NCBI RefSeq assembly: GCF_900188385.1
Contig: NZ_FZOI01000001.1
Location: 310,001 to 374,000 of the forward strand
DNA: 64,000 bases
DNA from: Azospirillum sp. RU38E
GTDB taxonomy: Bacteria > Pseudomonadota > Alphaproteobacteria > Azospirillales > Azospirillaceae
Direction: 5' to 3'
A program made the position numbers and the translations under genes. The notes below the pieces were generated by a model. The model was not told the origin of the DNA, searched no databases, and saw nothing but the letters and a program-made list of their open reading frames with translations. Below, one piece after another: positions 1 to 9,287 of this stretch (its first letter is position 1; each line of letters opens with the position of its first letter).

Positions 1-74
1 TTGCGCTTGTCCGGCCGGTTCAGGGTGATGTGACGCACGCCCTCTTCGTCGCGCAGCAGAATATGATCGCTCAT
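1..74 (-). CDS. Enoyl-CoA hydratase/isomerase family protein (N-terminal fragment)
   Basis: Only the first 24 codons lie in the window; the gene continues off the left edge. The peptide begins MSDHILLRDEEGVRHITLNR and goes on PDKR, the typical first beta-strand and NRP turn of the crotonase fold (enoyl-CoA hydratase/isomerase), which acts on acyl-CoA thioesters in the cytoplasm. The ATG is preceded by an AGGGGG ribosome-binding site about 10 bases upstream. Which acyl-CoA reaction is catalysed cannot be told from this fragment. Confidence 0.8.
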   Translation of the reverse strand, partial: MSDHILLRDEEGVRHITLNRPDKR

Positions 75-173
75 CGGACAATTCCCCCTGTTCAGGTTTG
101 ATTGCCGCCAAGGACGCCGCAAGCCGGGCGGGGCGTCAAGGTAAATGCGCACGATCGTGCGGAAATTTGCGGC

Positions 174-557
174 TTATCCACGCCGTGGTTTGATTTTGGC
201 CAGGGCAGCCCGCCCGGCCACGGCCAAAGCATCGCGGGCCCAGGGCAGCAGGCTGTCCGTCTCCTCCAGTGCCTCGGGCGGTGGGGGATAATATCCCATG
301 GTGCGATGGGGCTGATCGGGATAGGGGGCAAAGGGCAACCGGCCCCGCGCCAGATAGGCGGGGCGGTTGCCGTCATCCACCTTGAAATAAAGCTCATCCC
401 CGGCGATCAGGGCGAAGGTTTTGCCATCCAGCGACAGGCCCCAGCCGCCGAACATGGCCCGCGCCACCACCGGCCCCAGCGGGGCGAGCAGATCAAGCAC
501 ATGGCTGACAAAGGGCGGCAGGGCCCTGGGCGGCGGGGCTTTCCGGCCGCCTGCCAT
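174..557 (-). CDS. TfoX/Sxy N-terminal domain protein
   Basis: A 127-residue protein. The core ARAMFGGWGLSLDGKTFALI followed by AGDELYFKVDD matches the TfoX N-terminal domain, a small fold first described in the competence regulator TfoX/Sxy but widespread as a stand-alone protein of unknown role in alphaproteobacteria. The C-terminal TfoX domain is absent, so a competence role should not be assumed. It starts two bases after the stop of the upstream sspB gene on the same strand, so the two are probably co-transcribed. The C-terminus is basic (KIKPRRG). Confidence 0.8.
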   Translation of the reverse strand: MAGGRKAPPPRALPPFVSHVLDLLAPLGPVVARAMFGGWGLSLDGKTFALIAGDELYFKVDDGNRPAYLARGRLPFAPYPDQPHRTMGYYPPPPEALEETDSLLPWARDALAVAGRAALAKIKPRRG

Positions 558-559
558 GG

Positions 560-1072
560 TTACTTTTTCCGGAAAGCGTCCAGCGCCACCACGGTGCCGG
601 TGGGGCGGGGCGTATCATCATCGGCCTTGGCGGGTTCGGCCTCTTCCTCTTCCACCACCATGATGTCAAGGCCGCCTTCCTCATCCTCATCGGGCAGCAT
701 GGTGGCCATATCGTCGGGCTGGAACTGCAAAACGAAATTCACCGAGGGGTCGGCGAAGGTGATGATGGCGACATAGGGGACGACCAGACGGCGCAGCACG
801 CCGCCAAAGCTCAACGTCACGCCGAACGTATCGGCATCCACCGTCAGATCATAGAACTGGTACTGCAGAACAATGGTCATTTCCGACGGGTATTTGGCCC
901 GCAGATAATCCGGGATATCCACATCGGGCGCATCGGTACGGAAGGTGACATAGAAATGATGTTCGCCCGGCAACTGGCCACCCAGGCCCAGCACCTCACG
1001 CAGGGCCTGTCGCACCACGCTGCGCTTGGCGGCCTCGACCATGCGGTCATAGCGGAGCAAATCCTCGGACAT
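560..1072 (-). CDS. sspB: SspB family protein (ClpXP adaptor)
   Basis: A 170-residue alphaproteobacterial-type SspB. Members deliver ssrA-tagged and other substrates to the ClpXP protease in the cytoplasm. The N-terminal half carries the substrate-binding fold, with HHFYVTFRT and PDYLRAKYPSEMTIVLQYQF. An acidic, disordered linker follows (DEDEEGG, EEEEAEPAKADDD), then a short C-terminal tail ending VVALDAFRKK, in the place where SspB proteins carry the ClpX-binding peptide. I chose the ATG giving MSEDLLRYD over an upstream in-frame start because homologues begin there and an AGGGG site precedes it. It lies just upstream of the TfoX-like gene. Confidence 0.88.
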   Translation of the reverse strand: MSEDLLRYDRMVEAAKRSVVRQALREVLGLGGQLPGEHHFYVTFRTDAPDVDIPDYLRAKYPSEMTIVLQYQFYDLTVDADTFGVTLSFGGVLRRLVVPYVAIITFADPSVNFVLQFQPDDMATMLPDEDEEGGLDIMVVEEEEAEPAKADDDTPRPTGTVVALDAFRKK

Positions 1073-1507
1073 CGGTACGGCAAACCCCTGGCAAGAACGA
1101 AGCGGGCGCAAACACCCGGCACCTACATCCTGCAAGACAAGCCTATTATCAGCCGATAATCAAGCATTGCACGCGTATGACTGTACGGCAAAGGCGTAAT
1201 TCGTCGCTTTTGCGCCACGCGCTCCGCCGCGCGGCAGCGGCGCCCCCCTCTCCCTTCGGGCGGTGTCTGTGCCAAGACGGGGCGGCCCGTTCGACCCGTC
1301 GGGAAGGGCACTTGCCCATCATTTCATCACATGGCCGGTAAAACGCGGCCAGCCCCGATGGATTGGTTGGGTTGGTATGCAAATTGGCATTTAATTGGTC
1401 AGTGAAAATAAAGAGTTTGTTAGCTAATGATTGGTCAAAATTGACATCTATCAATCATTATCTCGGCTCTATCAGGTCAGCCGGCGCACGTGGGCGGGGG
1501 TTTCCTT
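1073..1507. other. Divergent intergenic region, sspB to chemoreceptor
   Basis: A 435-base region between two divergent genes, with no convincing gene. The left part (about 1200-1320) is GC-rich and contains self-complementary GCGCC/GGCGC stretches weakly like the dispersed repeats elsewhere in the window. The right part (about 1370-1470) is AT-rich. It holds two copies of ATTGGTCA (1394-1401 and 1430-1437) and an inverted repeat ATGATTG/CAATCAT (1427-1433 and 1452-1458), so it probably carries the chemoreceptor promoter and a regulator site. Confidence 0.5.
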
Positions 1508-3496
1508 ATGGATATTTTTGTATCCAATCGATTTCATCTTGGTTTGTCTGGCAGGATCGTTGCGGTCACGATCCTGTCCATGGCATTTCTGGCGGCATCC
1601 CTGGCCATCAGCAGCAACCGGCTGGTTGATGCCTATGCGCAATCTGCCGGTGCAGAGCAGCAGGATCAGGCCATGCGGGTGGCCTGGCAGGTGTTGAACA
1701 GTGTCGGCAGCAGCTTTCGCCGCGACGGGGCGACGCTTTATGCCGGCGACAAGCCGCTGAACAATTTCTTTGAGCCGGTGGACCTGATCAGCCAGATCGC
1801 CGGCAGCACGGCCACCATCTTCGTGGTGGACAAGGGCGAAGCGACCCGCATCACCACCAATGTCAAGAAGCCTGATGGGGCCCGCGCCGTCGGCACCAAT
1901 CTGGCCCGCAATGCCGCCTTTGAGGCCGTCGTCGGCCAGGGAAAACCCTATCGCGGGGAAGCCGACATTCTGGGCGTTGCCTATCTGACCGCCTATGATC
2001 CGATCAAGGATGCCCAAGGGGCCGTGGTGGGCGTGCTGTATACCGGCGTGCAGAAGGACCGGTTCATGGCACCGGTGCGGGCGCTGCAGACCAGCCTGCT
2101 GCTGATTTCAGTCGGGGTCACGCTGGTTCTGGGCGGGCTGTGCTGGTGGCTGATGCGCCGCTGGGCCGCCCGCCCCTTGCTGGCCATGTCCGACCTGCTG
2201 GAACGGCTGGCCCAGGGGGATACCGATGCCGCCCCTGCCGACAGCAGCAACCGCCAGGATGAGATTGGCCGGATGCAGCGCGCCGCCGCTGCCCTGCGCG
2301 AAGCGGTGGTGGAGGCTTTCCGCCTGAAGCAGATCGTGGAGGATATGCCGCTGAACGTGCTGCTGGCCGATGCTTCCCAGGACTTCGCCGTCATCTATGC
2401 GAACCGCGCCACGCTGGCTGCCTTGCCGGCCCTGTCCCATGCCATTCCGGGCGGGGTGACGGACCCGCTGGGCCGCCATCTGAACATTTTCCAGGCGGAG
2501 CGGGGGGAGATCGGCCGCATCATCACCCAGCCGGAAAACCTGCCCTGGCGCGGGCAGGTGCAGATGGGCGATGAACGGGTGGAGGTGCGGATCGCCGCCG
2601 TTCGCGACAGCCATGGCCGCTATCTTGGCCCGATGCTGACCTGGATGCTGGTGACGGCGCAGGTGCGGCTGGCCGATAATTTCGAAGCCAATGTCCGCGC
2701 CATGGCCGGCCGCGTGGCCCAGGCCTCGCATGAAATGCTGGGGGCGGCCGATTCCCTGCGCCGCAGCGCCGAAGGCACGGGGGAGAAATCCCAGCATGTG
2801 GCTAAAGCGGCCGAGCGGGCGACCGGCAATGTGCAGACCGTGGCAGCCGCTGCGGAAGAGCTGGCGGCCAGCGTGGCCGAAGTGGATCGCCAGGTTGGCC
2901 AGTCGGCCGCGGTGGCGGGCCGCGCCCGGGCGGAGGCGGATGAAACCGGCCGCTCCATGGCGGAACTGGCGGAGGCGGCCAGCCGCATCGGCCAGGTGGT
3001 GGAACTGATCAATGCCATCGCCGCCCAGACCAACCTGCTGGCCTTGAACGCCACCATTGAGGCGGCGCGGGCTGGGGAAGCCGGCAAGGGCTTTGCCGTG
3101 GTGGCGTCGGAGGTGAAAACGCTTGCCACCCAGACGGCCCGCGCCACCGACGATATCCGCGAACAGATCAGCGCCATCCAGACCCGGACCGAAAAGGGCG
3201 TGCAGGCCATGACCCGGATCGGCACCACCATCCGGGAAATCGGCGATGTGTCGGAAATGATCCGGGGTGCCGTCTCCCAGCAGAGCCAGGCAACGCATGA
3301 GATTGCCCGCTCCGCTGCCGAGGCCGCCCAGGGCACGCAGGAAGTGGCAGACACCATCCTGGAGGTGACCCAGGCCGCCGGGGAGGCGGGTGGGGCCGCC
3401 ACCCAGGTGGAAGCCACCGCCGGCGCCCTGGACAGCGATGCCAAAACGCTGCGTCAGGCCATTGATGATTTCCTGGCCCGGCTGCGGGCGGCTTGA
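1508..3496 (+). CDS. Methyl-accepting chemotaxis protein, Cache-HAMP-PAS-signalling
   Basis: A 662-residue inner-membrane chemoreceptor that controls the CheA kinase at receptor arrays. Order: first membrane segment (about residues 11-32), periplasmic ligand region of the single Cache type (about 33-195, with [20 protein letters not shown]), second membrane segment (about 197-218, [20 protein letters not shown]), HAMP domain, a PAS-like domain (about 280-380), then the coiled-coil signalling domain. The hairpin tip reads [20 protein letters not shown] with [16 protein letters not shown], the CheA/CheW contact site. The start is an ATG preceded by GGGCGGGGG; a GTG 18 bases upstream is also in frame. 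No C-terminal CheR-tethering pentapeptide is seen (it ends LARLRAA). The ligand is unknown. Confidence 0.93.
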   Translation: MDIFVSNRFHLGLSGRIVAVTILSMAFLAASLAISSNRLVDAYAQSAGAEQQDQAMRVAWQVLNSVGSSFRRDGATLYAGDKPLNNFFEPVDLISQIAGSTATIFVVDKGEATRITTNVKKPDGARAVGTNLARNAAFEAVVGQGKPYRGEADILGVAYLTAYDPIKDAQGAVVGVLYTGVQKDRFMAPVRALQTSLLLISVGVTLVLGGLCWWLMRRWAARPLLAMSDLLERLAQGDTDAAPADSSNRQDEIGRMQRAAAALREAVVEAFRLKQIVEDMPLNVLLADASQDFAVIYANRATLAALPALSHAIPGGVTDPLGRHLNIFQAERGEIGRIITQPENLPWRGQVQMGDERVEVRIAAVRDSHGRYLGPMLTWMLVTAQVRLADNFEANVRAMAGRVAQASHEMLGAADSLRRSAEGTGEKSQHVAKAAERATGNVQTVAAAAEELAASVAEVDRQVGQSAAVAGRARAEADETGRSMAELAEAASRIGQVVELINAIAAQTNLLALNATIEAARAGEAGKGFAVVASEVKTLATQTARATDDIREQISAIQTRTEKGVQAMTRIGTTIREIGDVSEMIRGAVSQQSQATHEIARSAAEAAQGTQEVADTILEVTQAAGEAGGAATQVEATAGALDSDAKTLRQAIDDFLARLRAA

Positions 3497-3611
3497 GAAG
3501 GGCGAGATTGCCCCCGGATGGTTCACCCCTTCCGGGGGGGAAGCCTTTGGTCCCTATCCCCCGTCTTTCTCGTGATAGCTTGGCCCCGCATTTTGCTTGT
3601 GGGGTTTTGGC

Positions 3612-4019
3612 ATGTTGTCCCATATCCATCTTGGCGTCCGGGATTTCGCCCGGTCCTACAGCTTTTATACCCAGTTGCTGCCGATCCTGGGCTGGAAGCC
3701 CCGGTTTATGGATGAATCGCGCCCATGGGCGGGATGGCAGCCGCCCGATCAGGCGCGCCCGCTATTCCTGATCGGGGTGCCATTGAATGGAGAGGCGGCA
3801 AGCCCTGGCAATGGGCAGATGATCGCCCTGCTGGCCCCGTCACGGGCAGCGGTGGACCGGTTCCATGCCACAGCGCTGGGGCTTGGGGCCCGCTGCGAAG
3901 GGGCACCGGGCCTGCGGCCACAATATCATGCCGACTATTATGGTGCCTATCTGCGCGACCCGGACGGCAACAAGCTCTGTGTCTGCCACCATGACGGGGA
4001 GGGCAGCGCCAGCCCGTGA
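3612..4019 (+). CDS. VOC family (glyoxalase/dioxygenase superfamily) protein
   Basis: A 135-residue single-module protein of the vicinal oxygen chelate superfamily. The N-terminus MLSHIHLGVRDFARSYSFY and the C-terminal ...YYGAYLRDPDGNKLCVCHH match the paired beta-alpha-beta units of small glyoxalase/bleomycin-resistance-like proteins, which usually act as dimers and bind a metal through His and Glu. The substrate cannot be inferred; many such proteins are simply annotated VOC family. The ATG is preferred over an in-frame TTG 15 bases upstream because GGGG lies about nine bases before it. The downstream glycosyltransferase gene follows within 55 bases on the same strand. Confidence 0.82.
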   Translation: MLSHIHLGVRDFARSYSFYTQLLPILGWKPRFMDESRPWAGWQPPDQARPLFLIGVPLNGEAASPGNGQMIALLAPSRAAVDRFHATALGLGARCEGAPGLRPQYHADYYGAYLRDPDGNKLCVCHHDGEGSASP

Positions 4020-4072
4020 AGTCGGCAGCGTCCCGTGCTATTGCTCCGACATCGTTGCCAGCAGGACAGATC

Positions 4073-4846
4073 ATGGCCGACAAGCTGCCCGTCTCCGCCT
4101 TCATCATCGCGCTGAACGAGGCTGACCGCATCGGCCCGGTGATCCGCGCCGTGCGTGATTGGGTGGGGGAGGTGCTGGTGATTGATAGCGGCAGCACCGA
4201 CGGCACCCAGGCCCTGGCAGCGTCGCTGGGCGCCCGCGTCATCCATCATGACTGGCCCGGTTACGGCCCGCAGAAGCGGTTTGGTGAGATGGCGTGCCAG
4301 CATGACTGGCTGCTGAACATTGATGCCGATGAAGAGGCGGTGCCGGAGCTGGAGGCGGAGGTGCGCGCCCTGTTCGCCGCCGGCACGCCGCCGCAGCAGG
4401 GCTATCGCATCCAGACGGTGATGACGCTGGACGGCCAGCCCCGGCCGCACCGCTTCGCCCCCCGGCATAACTACATCCGGCTTTATGACCGCCGCCATGG
4501 CCGCTTTGCCGACAGCGAAACCCATGATGCCGTCATCATGCAAAGCGGTGCGGTGGGGCAGCTTCGCTCGATCATCATCCACCGTTCGATTCGCTCCCAT
4601 GCTGATCTGATTGCCAAGCTGAACCGTTACAGCAGCGCCCAGGCGGCGGAGATCATGGCCAAGGGGAGGAGCAAGCGCTTTTCCGCCCTGCGGCTGATGG
4701 CGGAATTTCCGATCAACCTGTTCCGTTATTTTTTCCTGAAGGGCTATTGGGTGTTCGGGTTTCAGGGTCTGGAAATCGCCGCTATCATCGCCTTTTTCCG
4801 CTTCGCCCGCATCGCCAAGGTGCGGGAGCAATTGCGTAAAGGATAG
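4073..4846 (+). CDS. Glycosyltransferase family 2 protein, WaaE/KdtX-like
   Basis: A 257-residue GT-A fold glycosyltransferase. The N-terminal nucleotide-sugar site shows SAFIIALNEADRI and EVLVIDSGSTDGT; the metal-binding acidic motif is NIDADEE. The length, the YGPQKRFG segment and the hydrophobic C-terminus (PINLFRYFFLKGYWVFGFQG) resemble the WaaE/KdtX family of lipopolysaccharide core glucosyltransferases, which act at the cytoplasmic face of the inner membrane. The acceptor is not known. An upstream GTG overlapping the VOC gene's stop is in frame, but the ATG after AGGACAGATC begins where homologues do. There is a T8 run just past the stop (about 4853), without an obvious stem. Confidence 0.87.
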   Translation: MADKLPVSAFIIALNEADRIGPVIRAVRDWVGEVLVIDSGSTDGTQALAASLGARVIHHDWPGYGPQKRFGEMACQHDWLLNIDADEEAVPELEAEVRALFAAGTPPQQGYRIQTVMTLDGQPRPHRFAPRHNYIRLYDRRHGRFADSETHDAVIMQSGAVGQLRSIIIHRSIRSHADLIAKLNRYSSAQAAEIMAKGRSKRFSALRLMAEFPINLFRYFFLKGYWVFGFQGLEIAAIIAFFRFARIAKVREQLRKG

Positions 4847-5003
4847 GCCGAAATTTTTTTTGCTTCCTCGCCCTTGAACGGCCAATGCCGCACCCTAAGT
4901 TGTGGTCTGATCCGGGCCCCTCTGGCAGCCGAGGCGTCGGCTGCGATGTCGGAACGCACATTCCTCCCGCTTGACGCAAGCATCGTTGGACGGAAGCGCT
5001 CCT

Positions 5004-5996
5004 ATGGAGTTCCTGCTCTCTCTCGTGTCAGATCCCTTCCTGGGCAAACCGCTGTGGATCTGGCTGCTTTTCATCGGCATCGTCGTCGCCCTGCTGGTCT
5101 TTGACCTGGGCGTTTTGAACAAGAAGGATCACGAGATCGGCGTGAAGGAAAGCTTGGTGCTTTCCGCCTTCTATATCGGTATCGCCGTTCTGTATGGCGG
5201 CTGGGTCTGGTGGTATCTGGGGGCCACGCCCGGCATCCAGTATTTCACCGGCTTTGCCCTGGAAAAAGCGCTCGCACTGGATAACGTCTTCGTTATCTCG
5301 CTGATTTTCAGCTATTTCGCCATCCCGCGCCTCTACCAGCACCGGGTGCTGTTTTGGGGTATCCTGGGCGTCATCATCCTGCGCGGCATCATGATCGCGC
5401 TGGGTGCGGCCATCGTGAATGAATGGTCGTGGATGCTCTATATCTTCGGTGCCTTCCTGCTGTTCACCGGCGTGAAGATGCTGTTGGCCAAGGATGAGGA
5501 ACAGTCGATGGAAGGCAATCGCATGATTGCTTTCCTGCGCCGCCACATGCGGGTGACGGATGAGCTGCACGGCCATTCCTTCTTCGTGAAGAAGCCGGAC
5601 CCGCAGACCGGCAAGCTGGTGCGCTGGGCCACGCCTTTGTTCCTGGCGCTGATCACGGTGGAATTTGCTGACGTTGTGTTCGCGGTGGATAGCGTGCCCG
5701 CCATCTTTGCCATCACCACCGACCCGTTCATCGTCTATACCAGCAACATCTTCGCCATCCTGGGCCTGCGCGCGCTGTATTTCGCCCTGGCCGCCATGGT
5801 CCACCGCTTCCATTATCTGAAGTACGCGCTGGCCCTGGTGCTGGTCTTCATCGGTGCCAAGATTTTCTGGAACCAGATCTATGGCAAGCTGGACCCGGCC
5901 ATCTCGCTCTCTGTCACCTTGGTACTGTTGAGCAGTGGGGTGCTCTACTCGCTCTATCGTACCCGCAAGGATGAGAAGGCGCTGACGGCAGAGTAA
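5004..5996 (+). CDS. TerC family integral membrane protein
   Basis: A 330-residue polytopic inner-membrane protein of the TerC/Alx family. About eight hydrophobic helices are visible. The family's conserved acidic intramembrane motifs are present: ALEKALALDNVFVISLIFSY and ITVEFADVVFAVDSVPAIFA. Members are linked to tellurite resistance and, for the E. coli homologue Alx, to manganese export. I searched the leader for the yybP-ykoY manganese riboswitch core found upstream of some relatives and did not recognise it. The ATG at MEFLLS is chosen over an upstream in-frame TTG because it precedes the first membrane helix closely; its ribosome-binding site is weak (GGAAGC). Confidence 0.9.
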   Translation: MEFLLSLVSDPFLGKPLWIWLLFIGIVVALLVFDLGVLNKKDHEIGVKESLVLSAFYIGIAVLYGGWVWWYLGATPGIQYFTGFALEKALALDNVFVISLIFSYFAIPRLYQHRVLFWGILGVIILRGIMIALGAAIVNEWSWMLYIFGAFLLFTGVKMLLAKDEEQSMEGNRMIAFLRRHMRVTDELHGHSFFVKKPDPQTGKLVRWATPLFLALITVEFADVVFAVDSVPAIFAITTDPFIVYTSNIFAILGLRALYFALAAMVHRFHYLKYALALVLVFIGAKIFWNQIYGKLDPAISLSVTLVLLSSGVLYSLYRTRKDEKALTAE

Positions 5997-6074
5997 CCTT
6001 CTGCCAGCACCCCGCATGGCGTGACCAGGATCTGTCGATTCTGGTCACGGCCTTCTGCATCGGTGCCAACACGC

Positions 6075-6114
6075 TAGAGCCGGGTGCGTTTAAACGGAAA
6101 CGCACCCGGCTCTA
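6075..6114. repeat. Perfect 17-bp inverted repeat (hairpin)
   Basis: TAGAGCCGGGTGCGTTT (6075-6091) pairs perfectly with 6098-6114 around the six-base loop AAACGG. It lies 79 bases beyond the TerC stop. It could act as a factor-independent terminator without a long T tract, or be a short palindromic dispersed element. Immediately to its right (6125-6180) are further self-complementary AGCG/CGCT pieces. Confidence 0.75.
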
Positions 6115-6175
6115 AATTCTTGTTCAGCGAGCGAATTCACGCTCCAAAGCGATTCCGCTTTTCCGCGATCCGCTC

Positions 6176-6236
6176 TAACGGCTTGGCTTGCACGCGGCAT
6201 GGGCCGCTCGGCGGCAATCGCGGCTCACCGCCCCCG
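6176..6236. repeat. Partial copy of the multi-hairpin dispersed repeat
   Basis: The stretch beginning ACGGCTTGGCTTGCACGCGG and running on through GGGCCGCTCGGCGGCAATCG matches the central part of the repeats at 44169-44320 and 52141-52303 (CTTGGCT, then a CGCGGC/GCCGC hairpin, then GGCGGCA-TCGC). The terminal inverted repeats (TTATACCA / TTGGTATTA) and the outer hairpins are missing, so this looks like a decayed or core-only copy. Confidence 0.45.
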
Positions 6237-6267
6237 GTTACCTGGAAACGGTGTTCCCGCTTGCCGA

Positions 6268-7602
6268 TCACTGTCGATGCCGCAGGGTCAGCACCTGTTC
6301 CGCCGTCAGCGGGCGGTAATAGAAGTAGCCCTGGCAGTAATCGCAGCCGGCATCGGCCAGCGCCACCAGCTGATGGATCGTCTCCACCCCCTCCACCACG
6401 GTGGACATGCCCAGCCGCTGTGCCAGCTGCACGATGAAGCGGATGACCGCCATCTGGCGTTCATTGCCCAGCACGCCGATGACAAAGCCCCGGTCGATCT
6501 TCAAGGTACGGGCCGGGCTGTCCACCAGCAGCGACAGGGCGGAATGGTCACGGCCGAAATCATCGATGGCGATGCCGAAACCGGCCCGGGCGACCGACTG
6601 GATGGCCTGCATGGCATGGGCGTCGGTCAACATGCCTTCGGTGATTTCCACCTCAATCCGCTGCCGGTCCAGCCCCAGTTGGGCCGCCGCGTCGCACAGG
6701 ATGTCCTGCAGGGGCAGGCTGTGCGGGTCGCCTTCCAGCGGCAGGGCCAGCTGTTGGGGGGAGGCATTGATGGCCATGGTGATGTCCAGCCCCTGGTCAC
6801 GCCAGCGGCGGGCCTGGCCCAGGGCTTCCCGCGTCAGCCATTCGCCGATCAGGCCGATGGTGCGGGTGCGTTCGGCAATGGGGATGAACTCGCAGGGTGA
6901 CAGCCGCCCCAGCTCCGGATGGTTCCAGCGCATCAGCGCTTCCACCCCTGCCAGATGTCCTTGCCGGATATGGATTTTCGGCTGATAGACGACGGAGAGG
7001 CCGGCGCCCTCGCTGCAGGCCCAGAGCGCATCCTCTATGGCGCGGCGGCGGGCCAGCCGCTGGCGCAAATCCTGGGCGAAAAAACCGACGGTGCGGCCCC
7101 CATCCACCGCTTCCTGGCGGGCGCTGCGGGCGGCGATCACCAGCATGTCCATATTGTCGGCACCGTCGGGATAACCCGCCACGCCCAAGGTCGCGTCCAG
7201 GCGCAGCGACAGGCCGCCGATCCGCACCGGCGTTTCCAGCGCCGCCATCAGCCCGGTCAGATCGGGGTCGCGGTAATCCACCAGGGCGGCAAAGCGCTCA
7301 CTGTCGAAACGGGCCAGCAGGGCCTCCGTGCCGAACACGGATTCCATCCGTTCGCGCACCGCGTTCAGCAGCTCAATCACCTGCGGATAATCCAGCCGGG
7401 ACAGCAGCCCTTCGTAATTCCGCAATTCCATATAGATGACGCGTGGTTTCTCCCCCCGGGCCAGCATACCGGGCAGATACCGATTCCCCAGCGCCACGAA
7501 ACCGTGCTTGTTATGCATCCCGGTCAGTGGGTCGCGCAGCAGACTGGGCGCAATCTGCGCCGCGCTGCCCAAGGGATCGACATAGTTTTCCGCGTTGAAC
7601 AT
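6268..7602 (-). CDS. EAL-domain cyclic-di-GMP phosphodiesterase with degenerate GGDEF domain
   Basis: A 444-residue soluble protein. The N-terminal GGDEF-like domain (about residues 20-185) opens with RDPLTGMHNKHGF, but the active-site motif is replaced by FDSERFA, so cyclase activity is not expected; it may be regulatory. The EAL domain (about 200-440) keeps the catalytic set: GVEALMRW, INASPQQL, VEITEGML, AIDDFGRDHS, TLKIDRGFV, VVEGVET and CQGYFYYRPL. It is therefore predicted to hydrolyse cyclic-di-GMP and lower its level. No membrane segment is seen. The start ATG has GGAGCGGCCC before it; an in-frame start 18 codons upstream was rejected for this reason. Confidence 0.92.
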   Translation of the reverse strand: MFNAENYVDPLGSAAQIAPSLLRDPLTGMHNKHGFVALGNRYLPGMLARGEKPRVIYMELRNYEGLLSRLDYPQVIELLNAVRERMESVFGTEALLARFDSERFAALVDYRDPDLTGLMAALETPVRIGGLSLRLDATLGVAGYPDGADNMDMLVIAARSARQEAVDGGRTVGFFAQDLRQRLARRRAIEDALWACSEGAGLSVVYQPKIHIRQGHLAGVEALMRWNHPELGRLSPCEFIPIAERTRTIGLIGEWLTREALGQARRWRDQGLDITMAINASPQQLALPLEGDPHSLPLQDILCDAAAQLGLDRQRIEVEITEGMLTDAHAMQAIQSVARAGFGIAIDDFGRDHSALSLLVDSPARTLKIDRGFVIGVLGNERQMAVIRFIVQLAQRLGMSTVVEGVETIHQLVALADAGCDYCQGYFYYRPLTAEQVLTLRHRQ

Positions 7603-7718
7603 GGGCCGCTCCGTTGCATCGCATTTATTATAAACGCAACAGAGCGGCTGTATCATGTGAACAAAAGGATATGTAATCCTTCAGTCAAGATCAAGAATTT
7701 GGGGTGGTTAACAAATGA

Positions 7719-8162
7719 TTACTCTGTCGCCACCCGCAAATTGACACCGTCGATCCCCACCACCTTTACCTTTGTGCCGGCCGGCAGCTCGCCATCACCC
7801 AGCACCGGCCAGCTGCTGTCCCCCAGCCGGGCCCGGCCATGGCCATTGCTCAACGGGGTTTCCAGCACCAGCCATTGGCCGAGATATTGTTCCCCCCGGC
7901 GGTTCAGCGTGCTGTTGCCATCATCCGGCGCGTCCGGCCGGGCAAAGCGGCGGGAGGCCAGGAAGGCCACCACCGCCAGGGCACCGAACAGCATCAGCTG
8001 CACGCTTTCCGTCAGACCGGGCGCCACAAAGACGACCAGCCCCGTCAGGGCAGCGGCCCCGCCGACCCAGAGGAAGGCGGCACCGGGCAGGAACATTTCC
8101 AGGCCGCCCAGTAGCAGTGCCAGGGCCCACCAGTGCCAGAAATGCAGATAGGGCTCTTCCAT
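7719..8162 (-). CDS. NfeD family membrane protein
   Basis: A 147-residue short-form NfeD. Two or three hydrophobic helices (about residues 10-75, including WWALALLLGGLEMFLPGAAF) are followed by a C-terminal OB-fold domain (about 90-147, with GARLGD-like GRARLGDSSWPV and VKVVGIDGVNLRV). Short NfeD proteins are partners of SPFH/stomatin proteins in the membrane, and the gene here starts 17 bases after the SPFH gene's stop on the same strand, the classical two-gene operon. The N-terminal protease domain of long NfeD proteins is absent. Confidence 0.9.
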   Translation of the reverse strand: MEEPYLHFWHWWALALLLGGLEMFLPGAAFLWVGGAAALTGLVVFVAPGLTESVQLMLFGALAVVAFLASRRFARPDAPDDGNSTLNRRGEQYLGQWLVLETPLSNGHGRARLGDSSWPVLGDGELPAGTKVKVVGIDGVNLRVATE

Positions 8163-8179
8163 GGCGGTTCCTCCCCCGA

Positions 8180-9199
8180 TCAGGTGGCGCTGCCGCCATT
8201 ATTCTCGCCCCAGGGCGAGGGCGGCGGGGTGGGGCGGGCCGCCGGACGGCTGGGCGGGGCCGGCGGCTTGGGCGGAGTGGAACCATCCTTGGGCGCAAAG
8301 GCTTCGCGCGCCAGTTCCGACAGGCCACCCAGGGTGCTGATGATGCCCGTCGCCTCCACCGGCATCATCAATATTTTCTGATTGGGGCTGTGGGCGAATT
8401 CCTTGAAGGTGGTCAGATATTGCTGGGCCACGAAGTAATTGATCGCCTGCACATTGCCCGCAGAGATGGCGTCGGACACCATGCGGGTGGCCTCCGCTTC
8501 CGCCTGGGCCTCGCGCTCCCGCGCTTCGGCATCGCGGAAGGCGGCTTCGCGCCGGCCCTCGGCTTCCAGGATGGCGGCCTGCTTCTGGCCTTCCGCCTTC
8601 AGGATGGCGGATTGGCGGGCGCCTTCCGCCTCCAGGATCAGGGCGCGGCGGTCGCGTTCAGCCTTCATCTGGCGGGCCATGCTGTCCACCAGATCGCGCG
8701 GCGGCTGGATGTCGCGGATTTCGATACGCGTCACCTTCACGCCCCAGGGCTGGGTGGCTTCATCGACCACGTGCAGCAGCTGGCCGTTGATGCGGTCGCG
8801 CTGGGACAGCAGCTCGTCCAGATCCATGGAACCCATGACGGTGCGGATATTGGTCATAGTCAGGTTCAGGATGGCCAGCTGCAGCTGGTTCACTTCATAG
8901 GACGCGCGGGCCGCGTCCAGCACCTGGAAGAAGACGACGCCATCGACCTTCACCATGGCATTATCCTTGGTGATGATCTCCTGGCTGGGCACATCCAGCA
9001 CCGTTTCCATCATGTTCATCTTCGCGCCGATGCGGTCGATGAAGGGCACGATGAAATGCAGGCCGGGGCGCAGCGTGTGCGTATAGCGGCCGAACCGCTC
9101 CACCGTGAATTCCTGGCCCTGCGGCACGGTCTTGATACCGGCCCAGGCCACCAGAATGCCGAAGATGGCAACGATGCTGGCGAAGATGGTGGCTTCCAT
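8180..9199 (-). CDS. SPFH/Band 7 domain protein, QmcA/stomatin-like
   Basis: A 339-residue protein with one N-terminal membrane anchor (about residues 4-21) followed directly by the SPFH domain ([34 protein letters not shown]) and a long Ala/Glu-rich coiled coil (about 195-260) with repeated [16 protein letters not shown] and AEGRREAA units. The family forms large oligomeric membrane rings and works with NfeD, encoded just downstream. The C-terminal 35 residues are an unusual Pro-rich tail ([20 protein letters not shown]) ending GGSAT. The ATG was chosen because GGGGGGGAAAT precedes it and the protein then begins at the anchor as in homologues. Confidence 0.92.
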   Translation of the reverse strand: MEATIFASIVAIFGILVAWAGIKTVPQGQEFTVERFGRYTHTLRPGLHFIVPFIDRIGAKMNMMETVLDVPSQEIITKDNAMVKVDGVVFFQVLDAARASYEVNQLQLAILNLTMTNIRTVMGSMDLDELLSQRDRINGQLLHVVDEATQPWGVKVTRIEIRDIQPPRDLVDSMARQMKAERDRRALILEAEGARQSAILKAEGQKQAAILEAEGRREAAFRDAEAREREAQAEAEATRMVSDAISAGNVQAINYFVAQQYLTTFKEFAHSPNQKILMMPVEATGIISTLGGLSELAREAFAPKDGSTPPKPPAPPSRPAARPTPPPSPWGENNGGSAT

Positions 9200-9287
9200 A
9201 TTTCCCCCCCCCGTATGAACCCATCCACCAATATGGGGTATGGAGGGGAGGCGTACCAGGGTTTCGCAACCGCGAAAGGCCGATTTT

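Noticed and set aside
1200-1250. A further copy of the multi-hairpin repeat
   Set aside because: The GCGCCACGCG and GCGCGGCAGCGGCGCC stretches are suggestive, but the ends and hairpin order are not preserved, so chance in GC-rich DNA cannot be excluded.
4847-5003. A possible manganese (yybP-ykoY) riboswitch before the TerC gene
   Set aside because: Searched for because some TerC/Alx genes have one. The conserved aptamer core could not be found in the 157-base leader.
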